From NCBI RefSeq assembly GCF_016862375.1, contig NZ_BOMV01000048.1, forward strand, positions 1 to 64,000: DNA of 64,000 bases, read 5' to 3'. Of the stretch, positions 32,838 through 41,459 are shown piece by piece. Each line of letters opens with the position of its first letter. Position 1 is the first letter of the stretch. The position numbers and the translations under genes are program-made. The notes below the pieces were generated by a model that made no database searches, was not told the DNA's origin, and was given only the letters and a program-made list of their open reading frames with translations. Source of the stretch: Paractinoplanes rishiriensis. Lineage in GTDB: Bacteria > Actinomycetota > Actinomycetes > Mycobacteriales > Micromonosporaceae.

Positions 32838-34121
32838 CTACGGGCGGCTGGCGGGGTGGTTGGACGGGGGTTCCAAGAGATCGCGGCCGCCCAAGTACGG
32901 CTGCAGCGCCTTGGGGACCCGCACCGAACCGTCCGGCTGCTGGTGGTTCTCCAGGATCGGGATGAGCCAGCGGGTGGTCGCGAGCGTGCCGTTCAGCGTG
33001 GCCGCGGTCTGCGGTTTGCCGTCCGCGTCTCGGTACCGGATGTTGAGCCGCCGGGCCTGGAACGTCGTGCAGTTCGACGTCGAGGTCACCTCGCGGTACC
33101 GGCCCTGCGACGGCACCCACGCCTCGCAGTCGTACTTGCGCGCCGCGCTCGACCCGAGGTCGCCTCCGGCCACGTCGATCACCCGGTACGGGATCTCGAC
33201 CTTGGCCAGCATCTCCTCCTCCATGGCGAGCAGCTTGCGGTGCTCGTCGACGGCCTGCTCGGGCTTGCAGAACGAGAACATTTCGACCTTGTCGAACTGG
33301 TGCACCCGGAGAATGCCGCGCACGTCCTTGCCGTACGACCCCGCCTCCCGGCGGTAACACGACGACCATCCGGCATAGCGCATCGGTCCGGCTTCGAGAT
33401 CCAGGATCTCGTTGGAGTGGTACGCGGCCAGCGGCACCTCCGACGTGCCGACCAGGTAGAGGTCGTCGGCCTCGAGCCGGTAGATCTCGCTGGCGTGCGC
33501 GCCCAGGAACCCGGTGCCCTCCATCGACTCCGGCCGGACCAGGCTCGGCGTGATCGACGGGGTGAAGCCGTACTCCACGGCCTGGGCGATGGCCAGCTGG
33601 AGCAGGCCCAGCTGGAGCAGCGCACCGGTGCCGGTCAGGAAGTAGAACCGCGAGCCGGACACCTTGGCCCCGCGCTCGGTGTCGATCGCCCGCAGGCCCT
33701 CACCCAGCTCCAGATGGTCGCGCGGGTTGTCGATCTGCGGCCGGTCGCCGACCTCGCGCAGCACCACGAAGTCGTCCTCGCCGCCGGGCGGGACGCCGTC
33801 CTCGACCAGGTTGGGCACCGCGAGGTGGGCCTGGCGCAGCGCCTCGTCGGCCACCGAAGTCGCCGCCTCGGCGGTCTTGACCTCGGCCGCCAGCTCCTTG
33901 GTGCGGGCCAGGAGCGCCGCTTTTTCGTCGCCGGAGGCCCGCGGCACCTGCTTGCTCAGCGATTTCTGCTCGGCCCGCAGCGCCTCGAACCGCTGGGTGG
34001 CGGCTCGGCGCTCCTCGTCGGCACGCAGCAGCGCGTCCACCAGTTCGGTGGGCTCGCCGCGCAGTCGCTGGCTGGCGCGGATCGGCTCGGGGTCGTCGCG
34101 AAGCAGACGCAGGTCAATCAC
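32838..34121 (-). CDS. serS: seryl-tRNA synthetase
   Basis: 427 residues. An N-terminal coiled-coil arm (RLLRDDPEPIRASQ, DEERRAATQRFEALRAEQKSL) that grips the long variable arm of tRNA-Ser is followed by the class II catalytic core: motif 2 CYRREAGSYGKD and motif 3 NGTLATTRWLIPILENHQ. TSEVPLAAYH forms the serine site. Start is GTG 34121 (VIDLRLLRDD); the TTG at 34130 adds three residues without support. Upstream of the two HAD genes on the same strand. Essential housekeeping gene. Confidence 0.97.
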   Translation of the reverse strand: MIDLRLLRDDPEPIRASQRLRGEPTELVDALLRADEERRAATQRFEALRAEQKSLSKQVPRASGDEKAALLARTKELAAEVKTAEAATSVADEALRQAHLAVPNLVEDGVPPGGEDDFVVLREVGDRPQIDNPRDHLELGEGLRAIDTERGAKVSGSRFYFLTGTGALLQLGLLQLAIAQAVEYGFTPSITPSLVRPESMEGTGFLGAHASEIYRLEADDLYLVGTSEVPLAAYHSNEILDLEAGPMRYAGWSSCYRREAGSYGKDVRGILRVHQFDKVEMFSFCKPEQAVDEHRKLLAMEEEMLAKVEIPYRVIDVAGGDLGSSAARKYDCEAWVPSQGRYREVTSTSNCTTFQARRLNIRYRDADGKPQTAATLNGTLATTRWLIPILENHQQPDGSVRVPKALQPYLGGRDLLEPPSNHPASRP

Positions 34122-34205
34122 GAGTGTCAAGGCTACCGGCGACCTGGTCCGGTCCTCATCCGGATATCCCCCGTCCCGCTCAGCCCGGCCGATCAGCTGG
34201 GTCGA

Positions 34206-34952
34206 TCAGCTCGGCTTGTCGCGGTCCTCGCTGCTGGAGGTGAACGGTTTGGCCGGCGCCACGGTCAGCTCGAGCGGCTGGTCGCTGGCGGCCGGCTCCT
34301 CGGCGGGCGGCCGTCGCCAGGTCCAGATCGCGGTCGCCTCCTCGTCGTCGTCCGGCTCGCCGGGGTCCTCGCCGGGCAGGTGTTTGTCGGCGACGTAGAG
34401 GGCGAGGACGGCGAGCGTCACGCCGGCGAAGGCGCACCACAGGCCCCGGCCGTAGCCGATCGAGAACTCGTCGTCGTCGAGCTGGAGGAGGTAGATCTGC
34501 GGCACCACCCGGCTCCGGTTGCCGAGCGAGGCGGCCAGCGCGAACAGCACGCCGAGCAGGGTGCCGCCAACGCTCAGCCCGGCCAGTCGCACGTAGCGCC
34601 GGCCGGCCGGCGGGCCGGACATGGTCAGCACCACCGTGGCGACCAGGGCGAAAAGACCGGTCAGGTATGCGCTGCCGAGCGCGCCCAGGTCGGTGACGTC
34701 GGTCGGCAGCATCCGGTCGCCCACGCCGTCCAGCGACGCATCGACCATGGTCACCTGCCACTCGGAGACCAGCGAGGCGACCAGGGCCACCGCACCGAGT
34801 GCCGCGGCCACCGGCACGAGCCGCCGGTCGGCCACCAGGTTGCGGCCGAAACCGGACGTGCTCCAGCGCCGGCGCGGCCGGTCATCGGCGGCGCCGAACT
34901 CCACCACCGACTCCGGTGGCGGGGTCAGGTCGATGGGTCGCGACTCCGGCAT
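34206..34952 (-). CDS. membrane protein, four helices, unknown function
   Basis: 248 residues: a basic cytoplasmic N-terminus (RPRRRWSTSGFGRNL), four membrane helices (from LVPVAAALGAVALVASLV to GLWCAFAGVTLAVLALYVA), then an acidic, Pro-rich cytoplasmic tail (EDPGEPDDDEE). No family recognised. Located just upstream of serS on the same strand with 84 bp between. The frame continues upstream antisense to the OsmC gene, so the ATG at 34952 is taken as the start. Confidence 0.7.
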   Translation of the reverse strand: MPESRPIDLTPPPESVVEFGAADDRPRRRWSTSGFGRNLVADRRLVPVAAALGAVALVASLVSEWQVTMVDASLDGVGDRMLPTDVTDLGALGSAYLTGLFALVATVVLTMSGPPAGRRYVRLAGLSVGGTLLGVLFALAASLGNRSRVVPQIYLLQLDDDEFSIGYGRGLWCAFAGVTLAVLALYVADKHLPGEDPGEPDDDEEATAIWTWRRPPAEEPAASDQPLELTVAPAKPFTSSSEDRDKPS

Positions 34953-35018
34953 GGCACCAATGATGGCCCGTGGCTGGTCGAGCGGCCAGCAGCCGTTCCA
35001 TGGACTAGCGTTTCGAAC

Positions 35019-35447
35019 ATGCCTATTCGCACTGCTTCGGCTCAATGGGAAGGGAACCTCACCGAGGGTTCCGGCAAGATCAAGACCGGTAAGGGCGGTT
35101 ACCAGGGGAACTACTCCTTCAAGTCCCGTTTCGAGGAGGGTGAGGGGACCAACCCCGAGGAGCTGATCGCGGCGGCCCACGCCGGCTGCTTCTCGATGGC
35201 GTTCTCCAAGGGCCTGGCCGACGCCGGCTTCACGCCGACCTCGGTGGAGACCACCGCCAAGCTGCACCTCGACAAGACCGACGCCGGCTTCGGCGTCACC
35301 CGGATCGACCTCGAGACGGTCGGCAACGTCCCCGGCATCGACGAGGGCACGTTCCTCAAGATCGCCGAGGGGGCCAAGGAGAACTGCCCCATCTCCCGCC
35401 TGCTCAAGCCCGGTGCCGAGATCACGCTGAACGCCACGCTGGCCTGA
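35019..35447 (+). CDS. osmC: OsmC-type organic hydroperoxide reductase
   Basis: 142 residues, standard OsmC length. The two reactive cysteines are in AHAGCFSMAF and KENCPISRLL, and the conserved TNPEELIAAAHA segment leads into the first. The family reduces organic hydroperoxides with lipoylated partners. ATG start. Monocistronic as far as the sequence shows, with no OhrR-type regulator nearby. Confidence 0.93.
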   Translation: MPIRTASAQWEGNLTEGSGKIKTGKGGYQGNYSFKSRFEEGEGTNPEELIAAAHAGCFSMAFSKGLADAGFTPTSVETTAKLHLDKTDAGFGVTRIDLETVGNVPGIDEGTFLKIAEGAKENCPISRLLKPGAEITLNATLA

Positions 35448-35547
35448 CCGGGACCGCACACACCGCCGGTGCGGCAGGGATCTCGGGTCCCTGACCGCAT
35501 CGGCCGCCCCGGCCTGCCCACGCCCCCCACGAGGCGACTGGCGCACA

Positions 35548-35907
35548 ATGGTCGGTGTGCCGGTCGACATGAGTCGTGAACGTTTCGAGGAGTTGGTCGG
35601 TGAGGCCCTCGACGAGGTGCCCGTCGAGCTCCTGTCCCTGATGAACAACGTGGTCTTCATGGTCGAGGACAACCCGCCCGACGGCAGCGACCTGCTCGGC
35701 CTGTACGAGGGCACCGCGCTGACCGACCGCGGCTGGGACTACGCCGGGGTGCTGCCCGACCGGATCACCGTCTACCGCCTGCCCACGCTGCGGGTCTGCG
35801 AGACTGAGACCGACGTCATCGACGAGGTGGCGATCACCGTGGTGCACGAGATCGCACACCATTTCGGCATCGACGACCATCGGCTGCACGAGCTCGGCTG
35901 GGGCTGA
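35548..35907 (+). CDS. zincin-like metallopeptidase
   Basis: 119 residues of the PF06262 family. VVHEIAHHFGID contains the HExxH zinc motif with a third ligand Asp in the GIDDHRL part, typical of this small actinobacterial group. Substrates unknown; no signal peptide, so cytoplasmic. The ATG at 35548 has a distant GAGG; a start at ATG 35569 (MSRERFEELVGEAL) would also fit family lengths. Confidence 0.88.
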   Translation: MVGVPVDMSRERFEELVGEALDEVPVELLSLMNNVVFMVEDNPPDGSDLLGLYEGTALTDRGWDYAGVLPDRITVYRLPTLRVCETETDVIDEVAITVVHEIAHHFGIDDHRLHELGWG

Positions 35908-35962
35908 TCTTTGGCACCGGCACCTACCCTGGGGTGCCAGAACACCACACAGGAGGACGCAC

Positions 35963-36697
35963 ATGCGCAGCGAGCTCTTCTCGGCGGACAACCTGGAGAA
36001 GGAGTCGGCCCAGCCCGGTTTGCGTCTTCAGAATTCCAAGCTGCTCAAGGCCGAGCTGAACGGCGAGTTCATGGCGCGCGTCGGCTCGATGGTCGCCTAC
36101 CAGGGTCAGGTCCAGTTCGAAGCGCTCGGCTCGGGCGGACTGAGCAAGTTCATCAAGCAGAAGCTCACCGGCGAGGGCGTCCCGCTGATGCGGGTCCGCG
36201 GCCAGGGTGACGTCTTCCTGGCCGAGAACGCGGCCGACGTCCACCTCATCGACCTCGAGCCGGGCGACGCCCTGTCGATCAACGGGTCCAACGTCCTCGC
36301 GTTCGACTCCACGCTCTCGTACGACATCAAGATGGTCGGCGGCGCCGGCATGATGTCCAACTCCGGCCTGTTCAACTGCGTGTTCTCCGGCCACGGCCGG
36401 ATCGCGATCACCACCAAGGGCACGCCCGTGGTGCTGACCATCGACCAGCCGACGTACGTGGACCCGCAGGCCGCGATCTGCTGGTCGGCCAACCTGCAGA
36501 CCGGTTACCACCGCGCCGAGCAGCTCGGCATCGGCACGCTGCTGGGCCGCAGCACCGGCGAGCGGTTCACGATGACCTTCGCGGGCCAGGGCTTCGTGGT
36601 GGTGCAGCCGTCCGAGGAGCCGCCCGGTGGCCTGGCCGGTGCGGCCGGCGGCCAGCAGCAGTCCGGCGGCTTCCTGGGCAACCTGCTGAACGACTAG
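35963..36697 (+). CDS. AIM24 family protein
   Basis: 244 residues of the AIM24/TRAP-like beta-helical family: NGEFMARVGSMVAYQG, GEGVPLMRVRGQGDVFLAE, VFSGHGRIAITTKGTPVVL. A Gly/Gln-rich tail ends in GGFLGNLLND. The bacterial members have no defined role; in yeast the homologue affects the mitochondrial inner membrane. AGGAGG lies seven bases upstream of the ATG. Overlaps the convergent pheA by four bases. Confidence 0.88.
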   Translation: MRSELFSADNLEKESAQPGLRLQNSKLLKAELNGEFMARVGSMVAYQGQVQFEALGSGGLSKFIKQKLTGEGVPLMRVRGQGDVFLAENAADVHLIDLEPGDALSINGSNVLAFDSTLSYDIKMVGGAGMMSNSGLFNCVFSGHGRIAITTKGTPVVLTIDQPTYVDPQAAICWSANLQTGYHRAEQLGIGTLLGRSTGERFTMTFAGQGFVVVQPSEEPPGGLAGAAGGQQQSGGFLGNLLND

Positions 36698-37641
36698 TTG
36701 ACCTCGCCGGCCCTGATCCGGGCCAGCCAGGCGGCGGAGTCGGCGAAATCGGTGTTGGAGAGCCCCGGCGGCGACGCGACCGGGGCCTCCGGGGTCAGCC
36801 GGTGCCGGGCGTAGCTGCCCAGGAAACGGACGTCGGCGCAGATCCGGCGCAGGCCCTGGAGGGCCTCGCCGAGCCGGGGTTCGGCCACGTGGCCGGCGCA
36901 GTCCAGGAAGAAGACGTACGTGCCGAGCTGCTCGCCGGTCGGCCGGGACTCGATGCGGGACAGGTTGATCCCGCGTACCGCCAACTCGGTGAGCACCGCG
37001 AGCAGGGCACCCACCTGATCGCGCCGGATCGACACGGCCAGCGAGGTGACGTCGTCGCCGGTCGGCGGCGCAGGCGGGCCGGGCCGGGTGAGCAGCGCGA
37101 ACCGGGTCACCGCGTCGGCGTGGTCGGCCACCTTGTCGGCCAGCACGGTCAGGTTGTTGCGCGGCACCCCGATCGGCGCGCAGATCGCCGCGTCGTGCTC
37201 GCCGGCGGCCGCGCTGATCGCCGCGGCCGCGTTGGACAGCACGTCGACCACGGTGGCGTCGGGCAGGTTGGCCAGCAGCCAGTTGCGGCACTGCGCGGAC
37301 GCCTGCGGGTGCGCGGCCACCGACCGGATCCCGGCGAACGGCACGAGCTGCCGGGCCGCCAGCACGAACTCGACCGGGATCACCACCTCGCGGGTGATCT
37401 GCAGGGTGCTGCCGGTGGCCAGCTCGTCGAGGGTCACCGGTACGGATCCGCCCACCGAGTTTTCCAGCGGGACGAGCGCGGCGTCGGCCTCGCCGCTGCG
37501 AACCGCCTCGAGCGCCTCGGGCACGCTGCGGGCCGGCGTGCGCACCCCGCGCGCGGCGGCCGGAATGGTGCGCAGGGCGGCCTCGGTGAAGGTGCCTTCC
37601 GGGCCGAGGTAGACGAAGCGAGTGGGCGGTGTTCCCGGCAT
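36694..37641 (-). CDS. pheA: prephenate dehydratase
   Basis: 315 residues. The dehydratase part has YLGPEGTFTEAAL, LVPLENSVGGSVPVTLD and the catalytic VTRFALLTR (Thr-Arg-Phe); an ACT domain follows with NLSRIESRPTGE, the phenylalanine-binding ESRP motif. It converts prephenate to phenylpyruvate in the cytoplasm and is feedback-controlled by phenylalanine. ATG start. Near serS, as in several actinobacterial genomes. Stand-alone enzyme, no chorismate mutase domain. Confidence 0.95.
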   Translation of the reverse strand: MPGTPPTRFVYLGPEGTFTEAALRTIPAAARGVRTPARSVPEALEAVRSGEADAALVPLENSVGGSVPVTLDELATGSTLQITREVVIPVEFVLAARQLVPFAGIRSVAAHPQASAQCRNWLLANLPDATVVDVLSNAAAAISAAAGEHDAAICAPIGVPRNNLTVLADKVADHADAVTRFALLTRPGPPAPPTGDDVTSLAVSIRRDQVGALLAVLTELAVRGINLSRIESRPTGEQLGTYVFFLDCAGHVAEPRLGEALQGLRRICADVRFLGSYARHRLTPEAPVASPPGLSNTDFADSAAWLARIRAGEVN

Positions 37642-37657
37642 GTCGGCAGTCTATGCG

Positions 37658-38209
37658 TCAGGCGCCGCAGGCCAGGACCCGGATGCCGGGTGGCGCGTCC
37701 CGCTCCACCTGTGGGGTGCACACCTCCGAACCGGCCTCCACCAGCGCCAGCGTCGCGCCCTTGCCGGTGCTGACCACGAGCAGAGCCTCGTCCTCGTCGG
37801 CGGTCTCGTCGGACAGGACGACCTGGCTGAACGACCAGTCGCCGGAGCAGTACGGGCCGTCGGTCACCTTGAGTGGCGCGTCCGGGATGCCCGGTTTGCC
37901 CCGGATCAGCGTGATGATCTGAGCCTTGGTGGGCGGGCCCGGGCAGAGCGACGCGTGCGACGGGGTCGGCGTGGCGGGGACCGTGGTGGCCGTCGTGGTG
38001 GTCGGCACCGGATAGGACGGGTACGTCCCCAGGTTCGAGTTCAGCGGCGGCAGCGGCTGGGTGACCAGCGGCAGTGACGGCGCCAGCGAGATCGGCGGGG
38101 CGCTGGGCGTCACGTAGGGCGGAGACTCGGGCAGCTGCCGGGGCGGTTCGCCGCAGCCGGCCAGCAGCACGAGCACGCCGAGGGGGATGAGTCGCGTGCG
38201 GGGGGACAC
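37658..38209 (-). CDS. lipoprotein of unknown function
   Basis: 183 residues with a lipobox (LLAGCG, Cys19), a long Pro/Thr/Ser linker (TTTTATTVPATPTPS) and a C-terminal domain of about 90 residues with three cysteines (LCPG, PYCSGDW, EVCTP). No family recognised. GTG start. Read in the same direction as pheA, 16 bp upstream of its start, so probably one transcript. Confidence 0.7.
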   Translation of the reverse strand: MSPRTRLIPLGVLVLLAGCGEPPRQLPESPPYVTPSAPPISLAPSLPLVTQPLPPLNSNLGTYPSYPVPTTTTATTVPATPTPSHASLCPGPPTKAQIITLIRGKPGIPDAPLKVTDGPYCSGDWSFSQVVLSDETADEDEALLVVSTGKGATLALVEAGSEVCTPQVERDAPPGIRVLACGA

Positions 38210-38234
38210 GCGGACATGTTAGGCGCGGACCTGG

Positions 38235-38624
38235 TCAGGAGGCGATACGGTGCCCGGCTGCGGTCAGGGTGTCGACCGCCTCGGTCAGCCGCACCGACGG
38301 CACGAGCAGGTAATCCGTGGTGTATGTGGAGAATGTGACGATATTGACCCGGGCGTCGGCCAGCGGACCGATCAGCGAGGCCAGCACCCCGGTGAGCGCC
38401 AGGTCGAGCGGGCCCACCACGCGCAGGCAGCGCCAGGCGGTGTCGGCCACCGCGTCGTCCGGCACCCGGTCGGCCGGGCAGATGATCGACAGCTCGTCCG
38501 GGGCCCAACTCAGCGAGATGACGCTCTTGTCGTCCGGACCGGCCGCCAGCGAGGGCGGGATCGGCGAACCGGCCGGCAGCCGGCACACCGCGTACTCCTC
38601 TGGTAGCAGATCTAGATCGAGCAT
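38235..38624 (-). CDS. ACT-domain protein
   Basis: 129 residues resembling the two-ACT (CASTOR-like) group: an N-terminal EYAVCRLPAGSPIPP, central LSIICPADRVPDD, and LALTGVLASLIGPLADARVNIVTFSTYTTDYLLV, a clear ACT core of the kind that binds amino acids. No catalytic domain, so a sensor or regulatory role is likely. ATG start. Immediately upstream of the lipoprotein and pheA on the same strand, which would suit amino-acid sensing, though this is inference. Confidence 0.8.
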   Translation of the reverse strand: MLDLDLLPEEYAVCRLPAGSPIPPSLAAGPDDKSVISLSWAPDELSIICPADRVPDDAVADTAWRCLRVVGPLDLALTGVLASLIGPLADARVNIVTFSTYTTDYLLVPSVRLTEAVDTLTAAGHRIAS

Positions 38625-38696
38625 GAGGGCAGACTACGGTTTCCGATCCGTCGATGCCCCACCAATGCGGTGCGGCGAACGCCACACCACGCGCTG

Positions 38697-39155
38697 TTAC
38701 CGGACCGGCGAGAAGAAGGTCAGCGAGCCGGCCACCCGGGTGCCGTCGAGCAGTGGGGTGGCGATGGCGTCCACGGTCAGCGGGCCCTCGCCCGGGCTCG
38801 GCACCACCCGCAGCAGGCCGCGGGCCAGTCGCTCGCTGCGGATGGCCAGTAGCGGCGGGATCTTGTCCACGTCAGAGTCGTCAAGTTCGCCCGCGGTGGC
38901 GGTGAAGTCGATCAGGCGGATGGCGTCGACGAGTGTCTTACCGATCGCCTCGATCGGCTTGCCCAGCCCGAACAATTCGCTGCAGGACACCGACACGGCC
39001 AGGATCACGGACGAGCCGTCGATCACCAGGCAGGGTTCGGCGGCCGCTGCCACCGTGGATGTCCAGCGGTCGACACTCGGGACGAACTCGGCCTCAGCCG
39101 GTGTCCGCGCCTGGGGCACGAACGCTCCCGAAAGGGAGAGCTCGACGTGTGCCAC
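38697..39155 (-). CDS. PAS-domain protein
   Basis: 152 residues with a single PAS-like fold: CLVIDGSSVILAVSVSCSELFGLGKPIEAIGKTLVDAIRLIDF and a late VAGSLTFFSP strand. No output domain. Such stand-alone PAS proteins are frequent in actinomycetes and may modulate other regulators. GTG or ATG start near 39155. No operon partner is clear: 72 bp to the ACT gene and 103 bp to the gene upstream. Confidence 0.65.
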   Translation of the reverse strand: MAHVELSLSGAFVPQARTPAEAEFVPSVDRWTSTVAAAAEPCLVIDGSSVILAVSVSCSELFGLGKPIEAIGKTLVDAIRLIDFTATAGELDDSDVDKIPPLLAIRSERLARGLLRVVPSPGEGPLTVDAIATPLLDGTRVAGSLTFFSPVR

Positions 39156-39258
39156 CCGGTCCTCCTCGCTCCTTCGGGTCGAGGGAGGGCGCCGCGGGCC
39201 GGCCCGGAGTTCCGGACGGCAGCCGCGGCGTCAACCCGTCGACTACACGCAAGGAACG

Positions 39259-39990
39259 TTACCGGCGTGCCGTCCGCTTGTCAGCGGGCGTTTGTCCGTC
39301 GGGGTGCCAACGGTAGTCGCCGGCCGGGCGGTAAGGCGCGTTTGCCCAGGTGGCGGGGTGGTTGGCAACCGCCGAGAGCTTGTTGGCGGTGGACGGCGAG
39401 ATGCGGGCCCCGCCGGCGATGAGCAGCCGGTCGAGCTCCTTGTCGGTCGCGACCAGCACCTCCTTGGGCAGACCGTGCACGCTGATCACGCCGGAGCCGA
39501 CGAAGGTGAGCACCGGGGTCACCGGGACCCGCAGGCCGACCGCGGCAGTCAGGGCCTTGCTGGCCCGGCGGGCCTCGCGGCGCGCTTCGGACACGTACTG
39601 TGGGCGCTTCCCGTTGATCTGCACGACGTCACCGGCGATCAGGACGCGGGAGCGGCCGTGGTCGGCGACCGTCACGGCGTAAACGCCGCCGGGGCCGATG
39701 GCCAGGAAGCCGGCGCGGTCGTCGGCCAGGTCGGGCTCGTAGAAGCCCTGCGCGTCGGTGCGCGGCCAGTCCACGATGTGCCAGTTGGGTCCGAGGCGGT
39801 CGAGGCGCGTGAGCGCGCGTGCGCCGGCGGCTTCGAGACGGCGGGCGTCCCGTTCGGCACGGCGGCGGCGGGCCCACTCGGCGGGAGACTGACGGGTTGG
39901 CGCCTCCAGCGCGGTGGACGGGTGACGATCGAAGTGCGGTAGGCCCTTGTGGGGCACAGGCAGGGCAGAGCGTGCTGGGAAGACAGTCAC
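39259..39990 (-). CDS. NERD-like domain protein
   Basis: 243 residues. Residues 60-190 resemble the nuclease-related NERD fold: LGPNWHIVDWP, FLAIGPGGVYAVTVADHG, VQINGKRPQYVSEA, VPVTPVLTFVG. The acidic catalytic pattern of active members is not obvious, and a short Pro/basic C-terminus follows. A role in DNA processing is possible. The GTG at 39990 has GGAGGTC upstream, which rules out the longer start at 40005. Confidence 0.65.
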   Translation of the reverse strand: MTVFPARSALPVPHKGLPHFDRHPSTALEAPTRQSPAEWARRRRAERDARRLEAAGARALTRLDRLGPNWHIVDWPRTDAQGFYEPDLADDRAGFLAIGPGGVYAVTVADHGRSRVLIAGDVVQINGKRPQYVSEARREARRASKALTAAVGLRVPVTPVLTFVGSGVISVHGLPKEVLVATDKELDRLLIAGGARISPSTANKLSAVANHPATWANAPYRPAGDYRWHPDGQTPADKRTARR

Positions 39991-40098
39991 TGCGACCTCC
40001 GGCAAAAGGTCCTTCGGGCTCTCTTTTCACTACCGTAAGTGCTCGACCCCATACGGAAGCAAGTCACCGGGTGGGAAAGAAAGGGGAATGAGTGGGGA

Positions 40099-40113
40099 TG
40101 AATGCCGCATTCA
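40099..40113. promoter_or_regulatory. candidate ARG-box palindrome upstream of arcA
   Basis: TGAATGCCGCATTCA: arms TGAAT and ATTCA, as in ArgR binding sites, but five bases apart instead of the four seen in E. coli. About 150 bp upstream of the arginine deiminase start and 110 bp upstream of the NERD-like gene. No ArgR gene in the window. Confidence 0.4.
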
Positions 40114-40179
40114 CGCACAACTACTTCTTGCGGATGGTGCATGTCGGCTTCGATCTCCCCGGTTTCGGCAGCTTCAAGA

Positions 40180-40198
40180 CAAAGTTAGCCTCACCTTC
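40180..40198. promoter_or_regulatory. iron-box-like site upstream of arcA
   Basis: GTTAGCCTCACCTTC matches about 12 of 15 positions of the actinobacterial DtxR/IdeR-type box half GTTAGGCTCACCTAA. It is 65-80 bp upstream of the arcA start. A single degenerate site, so chance is not excluded. Confidence 0.3.
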
Positions 40199-40262
40199 GC
40201 TGCCGTGCACCGATGTCCCATGATCTAGTCAGAACGTCATCGTTTGAATGCGAGGAGTACCG

Positions 40263-41459
40263 GTGGAGCACTACGTCGACAGCGAAGTGAGCCCGCTGCG
40301 TACGGTCCTGCTCCACCGTCCCGGCGCCGAGCTGGCCCGGCTGACCCCACGCAACAACGACTCGCTGCTGTTCGACGGCATCCCGTGGGTGGGCCGGGCG
40401 CAGGAGGAACACGACGGGTTCGCCGCGGCCCTCACCGAGCGCGGCGTCGAGGTGCTCTACCTCAGCGACCTGCTGGCCGAGACGCTCGCCGTGCCGGCGG
40501 CCCGCGCCGAACTGGTCGCGGGCGTGCTCGACGACCGCCGGCTGGGTGACACCCTGCGCGACGCGGTCGGCCGCTACCTGGCCGACCAGGACCCGGACCG
40601 GCTCGCCGAGGTGCTGACCGCCGGCCTGGCCCACGAGGAGCTCAAGCCCGGCGCCCGCGGTCTGGTCTACGAGCTGATGGACCCCCGGGATTTCGTGATC
40701 GACCCGCTGCCCAACCTGCTGTTCACCCGGGACTCGTCGGTCTGGGTGCGGGACCGGGTCGCGGTCACCAGCCTGGCCATGCCGGCCCGGCGGCGGGAGA
40801 CCACGCTGACCCGGGCGATCTACCGGCACCATCCGCGCTTCGTGAGCCGGGAGTTGCTCTACGACCCGAGCCTCGAGCACGTCGAGGGCGGCGACGTGCT
40901 GGTGCTGGCGCCGCGGGTGCTGGCCATCGGGGTCGGCGAGCGCACCACCCCGGCCGGCGCCGAGCGGCTGGCCCGGCGGGTGTTCGCGGCCGGCCTGGCG
41001 CACACCATCCTGGCGGTGCCGATCGCGCAGGAGCGGGCCACCATGCACCTGGACACGGTCTGCACCATGGTCGACGTCGACGCCGTGGTGATGTATCCGA
41101 ACCTGGCCGACACCCTGCGGGCGTTCCCGGTCATGGCCGATGCCGACGGCGAGCCGCGGGCCCGGGCGCCGCGCCCGTTCCTGGAGGCCGCCGCCGAGGC
41201 GATGGGCATCGAGCGGCTGCGCACCATCGAGACCGGCCTCGACCCGGTCACCGCCGAGCGCGAGCAGTGGGACGACGGCAACAACACCCTGGCGATCGCG
41301 CCCCGCCTGTGCGTCGCGTACGAGCGCAACGTCGAGACGAACGCCCAGCTCGAGCGATCGGGCATCGAGGTGGTCCCGATCCGGGGCTCGGAACTGGGTA
41401 GCGGCCGCGGCGGCCCGCGCTGCATGAGCTGCCCGATCCGGCGCGACCCGCTGGCCTAG
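40263..41459 (+). CDS. arcA: arginine deiminase
   Basis: 398 residues. Deiminase motifs in order: LRTVLLHRPGAELARLTP, NLLFTRDSSVWV, HHPRFV with EGGDVLVL, TMHLDTVCTMVD (catalytic His), and GGPRCMSCPI (nucleophile Cys, near residue 387). Converts arginine to citrulline and ammonia. The GTG at 40263 follows GAGGAG by five bases; an ATG at 40248 has none. No arcB, arcC or arcD adjoins it, so it may serve pH or nitrogen balance rather than a full fermentative pathway. Confidence 0.95.
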   Translation: MEHYVDSEVSPLRTVLLHRPGAELARLTPRNNDSLLFDGIPWVGRAQEEHDGFAAALTERGVEVLYLSDLLAETLAVPAARAELVAGVLDDRRLGDTLRDAVGRYLADQDPDRLAEVLTAGLAHEELKPGARGLVYELMDPRDFVIDPLPNLLFTRDSSVWVRDRVAVTSLAMPARRRETTLTRAIYRHHPRFVSRELLYDPSLEHVEGGDVLVLAPRVLAIGVGERTTPAGAERLARRVFAAGLAHTILAVPIAQERATMHLDTVCTMVDVDAVVMYPNLADTLRAFPVMADADGEPRARAPRPFLEAAAEAMGIERLRTIETGLDPVTAEREQWDDGNNTLAIAPRLCVAYERNVETNAQLERSGIEVVPIRGSELGSGRGGPRCMSCPIRRDPLA

